Assembly: GCA_964482225.1 (NCBI GenBank)
Contig: CAYZWT010000002.1
Coordinates: forward strand, 1 to 64,000
Direction of reading: 5' to 3'
Length of the DNA stretch: 64,000 nucleotides
Source of the DNA: UBA1429 sp964482225
GTDB taxonomy: Bacteria > Chloroflexota > Anaerolineae > UBA1429
The first letter of the stretch is position 1. The number at the start of each line of letters is the position of its first letter. A program made the position numbers and the translations under genes. Positions 31,885-39,107 of this stretch are shown here, piece by piece. Below the pieces are notes generated by a model, which had not been told where the DNA came from, did not search any database, and was given only the letters and a program-made list of their open reading frames with translations.

Positions 31885-33756
31885 ATGCTTGGTGGATACA
31901 CTGGCAAGATTCTACGCGTGGACCTGACGGCAGGCAAGACCTGGGTAGACGAGATGCCGGATAGCTTTTATCGGCGCTATCTCGGCGGCAACGGGTTCGT
32001 GGCCTACTATCTGTTGCACGAGATGGCCAAGGGCGTGGACCCCCTGGGGCCCGATAACCTGCTGATCTTTGCGACGGGCACCTTTACCGGATTGCCCATT
32101 GCGGGCGCGGGCCGCAGCTGTGTGGGCGCCAAATCGCCCCTGACCAACGGCTATGGCAGCGCCGACGTGGGCGGCTTTTTCGGCGCCGAGCTCAAGCAGG
32201 CGGGATATGATGCCGTCGTTGTGCAGGGCAAGTCGCCCAAGCCGGTCTACCTGTGGATCAACGATGGCGTCGTCGAGATCCGGGATGCGGAGCACCTATG
32301 GGGCAAGCCCACCCTGGAGACCCAAGAGGCCATCCATGAGGAGCTGGGCGATAGCCGCGTGCGCCTGGCCATGATCGGCCCCGGCGGCGAGAACCTGGTG
32401 CGCTATGCCTGCGTGATCAACGACCTGCGCCACGCCGCCGGACGCACCGGCACGGGCGCCGTCATGGGCTCCAAGAATCTCAAGGCCGTGGCCGCCCGGG
32501 GCAAGGGCCGTGCGCCTGTGGCCGACCAGGACAAGTTCCGCGAGCTTTCGCGCTGGATGGTGGAACACTGGAAGGATGCCCACTGGGGCATGCACGATCT
32601 GGGCACGCCCGGCGGCCTCATGGGCCTGAACGCCATTGGGGCCTTGCCCACCCGCAACTTTCAGGATGGCCAGTTCGCGGGCGCCGAAAAGATCACCGGC
32701 TCTACCCTGCGCGATACTATCATGATCGGCCGCGAGGGCTGCTATGCCTGCCCCGTGCGCTGCAAGCGCGTGGTCGAGGTGCACGAAGAGGGGATGGATA
32801 TTGACCCCATCTATGGCGGCCCCGAGTACGAGACCATCGGCGCCTTTGGCTCCAACTGCGGCGTGGATGACCTCAAGGCCATCAGCAAGGCCCACGAGAT
32901 CTGCAATGCCGCCAGCCTGGATACGATCTCGTGCGGCATGGCGGTCTCGTTCGCGATGGAGTGCTTTGAGAACGGCCTGCTCACCACCGAGGATACCGGC
33001 GGCCTGGAGCTGCGCTTTGGCAATGCCGAGGCGATGCTGGCCTTGACCCAGATGATCGCCAACCGCGAGGGGCTGGGCGATCTGCTGGCCGAGGGCACCG
33101 ACTATGCCGCGGCCAAGATCGGCGGCAATGCGTCGGATTACTCGATCACGGTCAAGGGCCAGCCCTTCCCCATGCACGAGTGCCGCACGCGCCACGGCCA
33201 GGCGTTGGGTTATGCCCTCTCGCCCACCGGCGCCGATCATATGCACAACTTTTGGGATGATGGCATGGCCAACGATCCCCTGGGCGAGGGCTTTCAGCAG
33301 TTGGGCATCTATGAGGCGGTGCCCCGCACGACGCTGAACGCTGCCAAGGTGCGCGCCTATATGTACTCGAGCAACTGGCAGTGGGTACACAACCATCTGG
33401 GCAACTGCATGTTCATCAACTGGTCTCGCGATCAGATGGCCGAGATCGTTTCGGCCATGACCGGCTGGAAGACCAACGTCTGGGAGCTGATGCGTGCGGG
33501 CGAGCGCGGCGTGACCATGGCGCGGGCGTTCAACCTGCGCGAGGGCATGACCCGCGACGATGACCGGCTGCCTCGCCGGATGCAGCAGCACTTTGTGAGC
33601 GGCAAGGTCAACGAGGAGCCGGTGGATCCCGAGGTGCTCGAAGAGGCCAAAGAGACGTTCTACGGCATGATGGGCTGGGATACCGCCACCGGCGTCCCGA
33701 CGCTGGCCAAGCTCCAGGAGCTGGACATCGCCTGGGTGTACGACCAGCTCAAGTAG
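31885..33756 (+). CDS. Aldehyde:ferredoxin oxidoreductase family protein
   Basis: A 623-residue tungsten- or molybdenum-pterin enzyme that oxidises an aldehyde to its acid and reduces ferredoxin. The N-terminal domain shows GKILRVDLT, RYLGGNGFVAYYLL and GAGRSCVGAKSPLT. The 4Fe-4S ligands are C286, C289 and C293 in CYACPVRC, plus C508 in GNCMF. The pterin-binding GPEYETIGAFGSNCGVDD block is present. Substrate is not readable; AOR-type enzymes act on amino-acid-derived and other aldehydes. The start at 31885 follows AAGGAGG. A close homologue lies at 60329-62209. Confidence 0.93.
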   Translation: MLGGYTGKILRVDLTAGKTWVDEMPDSFYRRYLGGNGFVAYYLLHEMAKGVDPLGPDNLLIFATGTFTGLPIAGAGRSCVGAKSPLTNGYGSADVGGFFGAELKQAGYDAVVVQGKSPKPVYLWINDGVVEIRDAEHLWGKPTLETQEAIHEELGDSRVRLAMIGPGGENLVRYACVINDLRHAAGRTGTGAVMGSKNLKAVAARGKGRAPVADQDKFRELSRWMVEHWKDAHWGMHDLGTPGGLMGLNAIGALPTRNFQDGQFAGAEKITGSTLRDTIMIGREGCYACPVRCKRVVEVHEEGMDIDPIYGGPEYETIGAFGSNCGVDDLKAISKAHEICNAASLDTISCGMAVSFAMECFENGLLTTEDTGGLELRFGNAEAMLALTQMIANREGLGDLLAEGTDYAAAKIGGNASDYSITVKGQPFPMHECRTRHGQALGYALSPTGADHMHNFWDDGMANDPLGEGFQQLGIYEAVPRTTLNAAKVRAYMYSSNWQWVHNHLGNCMFINWSRDQMAEIVSAMTGWKTNVWELMRAGERGVTMARAFNLREGMTRDDDRLPRRMQQHFVSGKVNEEPVDPEVLEEAKETFYGMMGWDTATGVPTLAKLQELDIAWVYDQLK

Positions 33757-33902
33757 CTCTTTGCGATGGCGCCTTTCCAGAAACATGGACGACCTGGCAA
33801 GCCGTGGGCTGCGCAACGTCGCGTGTCTGCGTTCAGGACCACCGGGGGCTTGGCGCAGCACGGCTCAAGGCGAGACCACGGAGGGCGGACGTCCCGTCCG
33901 CG

Positions 33903-33924
33903 GGGCGGGCCGGGAGGCCCGCCC
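33903..33924. repeat. GC-rich hairpin downstream of the first AOR gene
   Basis: GGGCGGGCC (33903-33911) and GGCCCGCCC (33916-33924) form a perfect 9-bp stem with a GGGA loop. No T-run. A smaller dyad, GCGGACG/CGTCCGC, lies just before it. These may end the AOR mRNA. Confidence 0.5.
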
Positions 33925-33968
33925 TCCAGTTGCCGCCAGGGATTCTGGCAAGACCCTCCGCAATGACG

Positions 33969-33998
33969 AAAAAGGGCGGCCACGCTGTGGCCGCCCTT
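33969..33998 (-). terminator. Rho-independent terminator of the DUF438 gene
   Basis: Arms 33972-33983 and 33987-33998 make a perfect 12-bp stem with a 3-base loop. Read on the minus strand it is followed by a run of T (plus-strand A at 33969-33973), so it terminates the gene ending at 34030. Confidence 0.85.
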
Positions 33999-34029
33999 GT
34001 GCTATGCTTGCGCCAGAGCGCTCAACCGT

Positions 34030-35229
34030 CTAGTCGTCCAACAGGCGCTTTTGGCCCTCCAGGGCGCGGATCTCAGTTACGTCCTGGGTCACCTCCAGCG
34101 CGCCGCGATAATTGCCCTTTTCGTCGCGCATGGCATAGTAGCGGATGTGCAAAAAACGCCCGCCCATGGTGATCCAGAACGCGGCCTCGTCGCGGGTTCC
34201 GTTGCGAAAGCCGTCCAGGATGGCCTGCACGATGTGCATGCTCTTGGGCGGGTGGCAGTTCTGCACCTTGCGCCCGATGACCGAAGGGGTGCGGGTAAAG
34301 ATGCGCCCGTGCACCGTCTCGGAGTAGTAGCGCACCGTGTCGTTCTCGTCCACAAAGCTGATATCCACCGGCAGGTAGCGCAGCATCAGGTCAACCTGTT
34401 GCGGCGAGAGCTCGCCCACCTGCAACGCCACCTGGCCGTACAGGGTGGTAGCAGCCTGGGCGGGTGCGGCGATGCGCTCGTTCTCCGGCACGTTGGGCTG
34501 CCACGCATCCCCAGGGCGGATCAGGCAGTAGCCGATCTCGTCGCTCTGCTCGCGGATCGCCAGCCACTCGGCGTCGCTGAGCATCTTGAGCGCGGTGGGG
34601 TAGAGGATGTTTTCCTCTTTGAAGAACATCGAGCGCACGTTCTCCGCCAAAGTGGCATAGGTGGCCTGGATCTGCCCGGCGTCGCCCGCCTGCAACGCCT
34701 GCTGGAACGCCTTGGCCTGCTCGCGGATCTGGTCGTGCACACCCCACATGACTTGGGTGGGGCCGCTGACGCCGTGATGCTCCAGGAAGGGGAAGAGCAG
34801 GTGCTCTTTGCGCAAATAGATGCGGTTGAACTGCATTACCTGCTCGGCAAAGGTGCGTACACGGGCCAGGGCTTGGACGTCGGGCAGTTGCGGCACAGCC
34901 TCGTCCAGCAGGGTCAGCAACTCGTTCAGGGCAAAGTTCTCATACTTGAAGGTGTGTACCGGGTGGCCGAGGACCAGCTCGGGCTGGTCGGGCGTCTGGA
35001 TGCCCTCCTCGAACACCGATACGTGCACGTCGCACAGGGCGCGCACCTCTTCCACCGGCAGCCCCTCGGCGATGAGCTGTTGCTCCATCTGCGAGATCTC
35101 GAATGCGCTCACGTGGCCCATCAGATCGCGAAAACGCGCCTTGACCTCCTCCAGATCGGCGCCCTGGTGCAGATCGAGGATCATCCCCTTGAGCAGTTCC
35201 TTGCGTTCCTGTAGACCTGGCTGGTTCAT
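34030..35229 (-). CDS. DUF438, hemerythrin-like and PAS domain protein
   Basis: A 399-residue cytoplasmic protein. An N-terminal DUF438 domain (about 5-85, with HQGADLEEVKARFRDLMGHV) precedes a hemerythrin-type helical domain (about 90-225). The latter has His and Glu residues suited to a di-iron site: HPVHTFKYEN, RKEHLLFPFLEHHG, VHDQIREQAK and FKEENILYP. A C-terminal PAS domain (about 280-390) contains FVDENDTVRYYSE, IGRKVQNCHPP and ALEVTQDVTE. Proteins of this build occur in anaerobes and are thought to sense or bind O2 or NO; no output domain is present. A CRP/FNR-like site sits at the activating position upstream. It has its own terminator. Confidence 0.9.
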   Translation of the reverse strand: MNQPGLQERKELLKGMILDLHQGADLEEVKARFRDLMGHVSAFEISQMEQQLIAEGLPVEEVRALCDVHVSVFEEGIQTPDQPELVLGHPVHTFKYENFALNELLTLLDEAVPQLPDVQALARVRTFAEQVMQFNRIYLRKEHLLFPFLEHHGVSGPTQVMWGVHDQIREQAKAFQQALQAGDAGQIQATYATLAENVRSMFFKEENILYPTALKMLSDAEWLAIREQSDEIGYCLIRPGDAWQPNVPENERIAAPAQAATTLYGQVALQVGELSPQQVDLMLRYLPVDISFVDENDTVRYYSETVHGRIFTRTPSVIGRKVQNCHPPKSMHIVQAILDGFRNGTRDEAAFWITMGGRFLHIRYYAMRDEKGNYRGALEVTQDVTEIRALEGQKRLLDD

Positions 35230-35288
35230 CCCGTTCGCTCCTATCCAGTGTATGCGGCCCGATTCGCCGCCAAACGTCCTTTGATGCT

Positions 35289-35331
35289 ACTATACACGGG
35301 CCGCTGTCGAGGTGCTGTAACCCAGGTCACA
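35289..35331 (-). promoter_or_regulatory. Class II CRP/FNR-type promoter for the DUF438 gene
   Basis: Minus strand: TATAGT -10 at 35294-35289, no good -35, predicted start near 35282. The dyad TGTGACCTGGGTTACA (35331-35316) is centred at 35323.5, that is at about -41.5. This is where a CRP/FNR-family activator replaces the -35 element. The half site TTGTGA fits CRP- or HcpR-type proteins. Confidence 0.65.
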
Positions 35332-35364
35332 ATAGAGCCGCCAACAAGGGGAGCGAGCAAGCGC

Positions 35365-35556
35365 ATGGACCCACGCTGCCTGCGAGAGATCCAGATCCGC
35401 GCCGGCATGGCCGCCGTCTTAATGGCCGTATTCACCCTGTTCCTCGGCTTTGATCCGCGCTTCTGGCTGCTGCCGGTGGCCGTCGCCGCCCTGATCTGGC
35501 TCAAGTGGCGCCTGGCGCCGCCTGAGGACGACGAGCCCGGCGCGGGCGCGCCATAG
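35365..35556 (+). CDS. Small two-helix membrane protein
   Basis: A 63-residue hypothetical protein. It has a short basic N-terminus (MDPRCLREIQIR), two adjacent hydrophobic segments (about 14-27 and 31-47) separated by a GFDPRF turn, and an acidic tail. AAGGGGAG lies 11 bases before the ATG at 35365. The frame upstream of this ATG overlaps the DUF438 promoter and is unlikely to be translated. It is divergent from the DUF438 gene. I do not recognise a family. Confidence 0.5.
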   Translation: MDPRCLREIQIRAGMAAVLMAVFTLFLGFDPRFWLLPVAVAALIWLKWRLAPPEDDEPGAGAP

Positions 35557-35620
35557 GGCGTTGTAAGCCATAGTCCGCGCCTATTCAGCTCATCAGGGGC
35601 GTGCCCAGCGGCCCTCTTCG

Positions 35621-36610
35621 TCATGGCTGCGCATCGTTGTGACCAGCTATCTGCCGTTCTATCGCTCCGCGAATGCTGTAGATCGTGCGCAAGTGCTGTG
35701 CCGTGGCCAGAAGAAGCACTCCGACCTTCTCGTACGAGTTCTGCATGGCTGGCTCTACACCATAGTGGACAGCATTGCGCGAGTTCCTCACCGCATCTGA
35801 CCAAATGGAGACCCCTTCGAGATCTGCTGCACTAGATCGCGACTCTTTCTGGACTTGAGCGAACAGCCCTCCGATCTTGTAGAGTTCCAGCACAGTGCGC
35901 ATCTTTCTCAAGACAGAGGCGTCGCTTCCCTCAATGGTCAGTCGCATGTTCTCGCGCCGTGCGGCGGGCAATTGACTGTGCTCGGGCGCCGCCTTGAGCA
36001 GCGCGAGGCCGAGTTCCGTCCATGCCCCTTCTGATGCTCTCGCCAACATGGCAAGGCAAGGCAGGTACAGCTCATGACGAAAGCACTTGACGGCTTCGCG
36101 CAACGACACAGCAATCTCTGGCTCGAGATTGGGGATATCTAGAGCAGCTAGATACAGATCACCGTCGGACAGCTCAAGGGTGGCCCCGCTGGCTGCCGAT
36201 GGGGCAAGTCTGACTCTGGCAGGCACAGCAGTAGGATAGTCGGGTAAGTTCAGCGAACCCGAATACCTTCCGTCGGTGTGGCCAAGGCCCACAGCCACTT
36301 TCTCAAGACTCTCGCTTACCGCAAGGAGAATCCCTGCATGGCACAGGCCCCAAATCGCCTCAACGAACGCTAGCCGCCATCGGATGTACTCCACAGCCCG
36401 AAGGATCTGCGGTTCGATGTCGATAGAAAGGTTGATGACCATCGGCCCCGATGCGAGGCTTTCACGATCCTGTTCGAAAGCCCGGAGCACTTCGAGGAGG
36501 CTATGGGGGTTGAACTTCACTACAAAGCTCTTGGCGACTGCGATGTCTAGGCGCGTGACTCTCACACTATCAGCGATCCTCTGCTCCACGTCCTTCGGAT
36601 TGGTGCGCAT
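35621..36610 (-). CDS. Hypothetical protein, lower GC than neighbours
   Basis: A 329-residue soluble protein I cannot assign. The N-terminal third is mixed alpha/beta. The C-terminal part is helical and contains VRNSRNAVHYG, an R-x(n)-N-x-x-H arrangement reminiscent of HEPN or DUF4145-type helices. That resemblance is weak. Base composition is clearly lower in GC than the flanking genes, as for the gene at 88-1191, which suggests a separate origin. It lies between a small membrane protein and the fucosidase with no operon partner. Confidence 0.6.
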   Translation of the reverse strand: MRTNPKDVEQRIADSVRVTRLDIAVAKSFVVKFNPHSLLEVLRAFEQDRESLASGPMVINLSIDIEPQILRAVEYIRWRLAFVEAIWGLCHAGILLAVSESLEKVAVGLGHTDGRYSGSLNLPDYPTAVPARVRLAPSAASGATLELSDGDLYLAALDIPNLEPEIAVSLREAVKCFRHELYLPCLAMLARASEGAWTELGLALLKAAPEHSQLPAARRENMRLTIEGSDASVLRKMRTVLELYKIGGLFAQVQKESRSSAADLEGVSIWSDAVRNSRNAVHYGVEPAMQNSYEKVGVLLLATAQHLRTIYSIRGAIERQIAGHNDAQP

Positions 36611-36676
36611 GACTGCCGTCTTCCTTCTCGTGCGAGGGGCAACTGAGACGTTGCCTCTCGCCGCATGGCACTCGAT

Positions 36677-37918
36677 CTATGAATCTGCCGCGCCCTCCTC
36701 AACCATCGGCGTTTCCTCCTGGGGCTCCCAGCCGTCGCTGAAATAGTCCAGGGCGACGGGCGCGCCGTCCAGCTCCACCACGATCACCGTGTCCAACTCG
36801 TCGGGGGCGCGTGCGGGCAGCTTTTCCAGGAACAGACGGTCATCCTGTTGCCGAAAGGCCACCGACTCGCCGCCCTGCATCATGTGCACCGAGCGCACCT
36901 GGTTGCGCAGCCGGGGCACCACCAGCTCGCGGCCCGGCCAGCGCAACACGTGGACATAGAGGGTATTGCCCTTGAGGGTGGTCATGCCGGTGGAGGTGAA
37001 AAAAGGCGAGCGCTGCGCGCCATAGATCGAGCCTCCGTTGGCATTCAGCCAGGCGCCCGCCTGGCGTAGGATGCGCTCCGATTCGGCTGGGACCGTTCCG
37101 TCAGGGCGCGGCCCGATGTTCAGCAGCAGGTTGCCGCCCCCCGAGGCGCAGCGCGCCAGCATCTGGATCACCTGCTTGGGCGTCTTCCACTCGGCATCCG
37201 CCTCGTTATAGCCCCAGCTCCCGTTCAGCGTCATGCAGGCCTCCCAGGGGCGGCCCGCCTCCGAGGCGCGGATGTGCTGCTCCGGTGTGTCGAAGTCCTC
37301 GGGCAAGAGCGAGCGGTCGTTGATGATGATCTCGGGCTGCAAGTCGCGCACCATGGCGTTCAGCTCGGCCGAGCGCCACGCCTCAGCGGTGTAGGGCCAG
37401 CCGCCGTCGTACCAGAGCACGTCAATGCGGCCATAGTTGCTGCATAGCTCGCGCACCTGGGCGTGGACGTATGCCACCAGGGCGTTCCAGCCCTCGGGGT
37501 CCTTTTGCGGGCCGTGGAAATAGGCGGGATAGCGCCAATCCAGCAAAGAGTAGTAAAAGCCGACGGGCATGCCGCCCCGGTGGCAAGCCTCCACATACTC
37601 GCGGATCAAGTCGCGCCCGGCGGCGGTCTTGGGCGCGGTGAAATCCGAGACCTGGCTATCGAATAGCGAATAGCCGTCATGGTGGCGGGTGGTCATCACC
37701 ATGTAGCGCATGCCCGCCTCCTTGGCGAGCCGCACCCAGGCATCGGGCTCATAGCGACGCGGGTTGAACTCGGCGGCCAGGGGCGCATACTCTCGATGGG
37801 GGATATGCTCCTGGTGCATGACCCACTCGCCCCGCGCGGGGATGGCGTACACCCCCCAGTGAATGAACATGCCATAGCGGGCGTTCTGCCACCAACCCAT
37901 CCGTTCCGATCCGTTCAT
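36677..37918 (-). CDS. Alpha-L-fucosidase (GH29)
   Basis: Removes alpha-linked L-fucose from glycans. It has 413 residues. The GH29 barrel starts GWWQNARYGMFIHWGVYA, followed by YMVMTTRHHDGYSLFDS. The nucleophile is D171 in DVLWYDGGW, and the C-terminal side has GGGNLLLNIGPRPDG. No signal peptide, so it should act on imported fucosides. The start at 37918 has GGAGG eight bases upstream; the longer frame is not supported. It is separate from the sugar cluster beyond 47 kb but functionally in line with it. Confidence 0.93.
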   Translation of the reverse strand: MNGSERMGWWQNARYGMFIHWGVYAIPARGEWVMHQEHIPHREYAPLAAEFNPRRYEPDAWVRLAKEAGMRYMVMTTRHHDGYSLFDSQVSDFTAPKTAAGRDLIREYVEACHRGGMPVGFYYSLLDWRYPAYFHGPQKDPEGWNALVAYVHAQVRELCSNYGRIDVLWYDGGWPYTAEAWRSAELNAMVRDLQPEIIINDRSLLPEDFDTPEQHIRASEAGRPWEACMTLNGSWGYNEADAEWKTPKQVIQMLARCASGGGNLLLNIGPRPDGTVPAESERILRQAGAWLNANGGSIYGAQRSPFFTSTGMTTLKGNTLYVHVLRWPGRELVVPRLRNQVRSVHMMQGGESVAFRQQDDRLFLEKLPARAPDELDTVIVVELDGAPVALDYFSDGWEPQEETPMVEEGAADS

Positions 37919-38069
37919 GGCGACCTCCGCATGTTGTGGTGCTGCATCGAGACCTGCTCTGATGGTAGCGGCGATAGTCGCCAGCGTCAAGGCGTGGGTG
38001 GTGTTCCCACACGGCGATGTCGTAGCACGTGCTAATGTGAACACGTTGCCGCCCAGCGCGGTGGGCGTT

Positions 38070-38097
38070 TTGGATCGCCGCCGTTCCAGAGTATACT
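38070..38097 (+). promoter_or_regulatory. Promoter of hypABF, near-leaderless
   Basis: TTGGAT (38070-38075), 16-bp spacer, TATACT (38092-38097). Predicted start about 38104, within five bases of the hypA ATG. Confidence 0.65.
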
Positions 38098-38106
38098 ACT
38101 CAAGAT

Positions 38107-38454
38107 ATGCACGAGCTTGCCGTTACCCAAAGCATCATCGAGATCGTCAATCGCCATGCCGTTCAGGCAGGCGCGAGCCGCGTGGCCCGCATCCACCTGG
38201 TGATCGGCGAGCTTTCCAGCGTGGTGGACGATAGCGTCCAGTTCTATTTCGACTATCTCAGCGAGGGCACGCCCTGCGCCGGGGCCGAGTTGGTCTTTCG
38301 GCGTGTGGATGTACAGCTCGCGTGTGGCGCGTGCGGCGCAACCTGGCAGCCCAGGGACGCCGATTGGCGTTGCCCCGCCTGCGGCCAGGCCCGCGCCCAG
38401 GTGACCGAGGGTCGCGAGTTCTATGTAGACAGCATCGAGGTGGAGGAGACATGA
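38107..38454 (+). CDS. hypA: Hydrogenase nickel-insertion protein HypA
   Basis: Delivers Ni2+ to the large subunit of [NiFe] hydrogenase together with HypB. It has 115 residues, a normal length. N-terminal MHE provides the nickel ligands. The zinc site is formed by two CxxC pairs, CGAC and CPAC, in the C-terminal half. No ribosome site is visible, and the predicted transcript begins almost at the ATG. It overlaps hypB by ATGA. Confidence 0.93.
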   Translation: MHELAVTQSIIEIVNRHAVQAGASRVARIHLVIGELSSVVDDSVQFYFDYLSEGTPCAGAELVFRRVDVQLACGACGATWQPRDADWRCPACGQARAQVTEGREFYVDSIEVEET

Positions 38455-39107
38455 GTACACGTCGCGTGCCGGTTGTGGAACGGATCATGAAGGCCAACGA
38501 TGTGCAAGCGATGGAGAATCGCAGCATCTTTGATGCCAACGGCGTGCATGTGGTCAATATCATGGCCTCGCCGGGCGCCGGCAAGACCAGCCTGATCCTG
38601 GAGACGGTGCGCCGCCTGGGCGACCGGGTGCGCATGGCCGCCATCGAGGGCGACCTGGCTTCCACTGTGGACACCGACAAGGTGCGCGCGGGGGGCATCC
38701 CGGCTGTGCAGATCAACACCGGCGGCGGCTGCCATCTGGATGCCAACCAGGTGGGGCGCGCCCTGCCGGACCTGCCCTTGGAGGATCTGGATCTGTTGTT
38801 CATCGAGAACGTGGGCAACATGGTGTGCCCCGTTGGCTTCTACCTGGGCGAGCATACCCGCGTCGCCATCTCGAGCATCCCCGAGGGGGATGACAAACCC
38901 CACAAGTACCCCAAGATCTTTGCCAATGTGGATGTGCTGGTCATCAACAAGGTGGACCTGCTGCCCTACCTGGCTTTTGACATGGATGCCTTTTTGGGGC
39001 TGGTGCGCGGCCTGAATCCAGAGATCGAGATTTTCCCCGTGTCCTGTGTGACGGGCGAGGGGTTTGACGCTTGGACGACATGGCTGCACGAGCAGGCCAA
39101 GGGCTAG
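38451..39107 (+). CDS. hypB: Hydrogenase maturation GTPase HypB
   Basis: GTPase that acts with HypA in nickel insertion. It has 218 residues. P-loop ASPGAGKTS, metal-site residues in GGGCHLDANQV and ENVGNMVCPVGF, and NKVD for guanine. The N-terminus lacks both the histidine-rich stretch and the CxxCGC nickel motif found in some HypB proteins. It probably does not store nickel and depends on HypA. Its end overlaps hypF by 28 bases. Confidence 0.94.
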   Translation: MSTRRVPVVERIMKANDVQAMENRSIFDANGVHVVNIMASPGAGKTSLILETVRRLGDRVRMAAIEGDLASTVDTDKVRAGGIPAVQINTGGGCHLDANQVGRALPDLPLEDLDLLFIENVGNMVCPVGFYLGEHTRVAISSIPEGDDKPHKYPKIFANVDVLVINKVDLLPYLAFDMDAFLGLVRGLNPEIEIFPVSCVTGEGFDAWTTWLHEQAKG

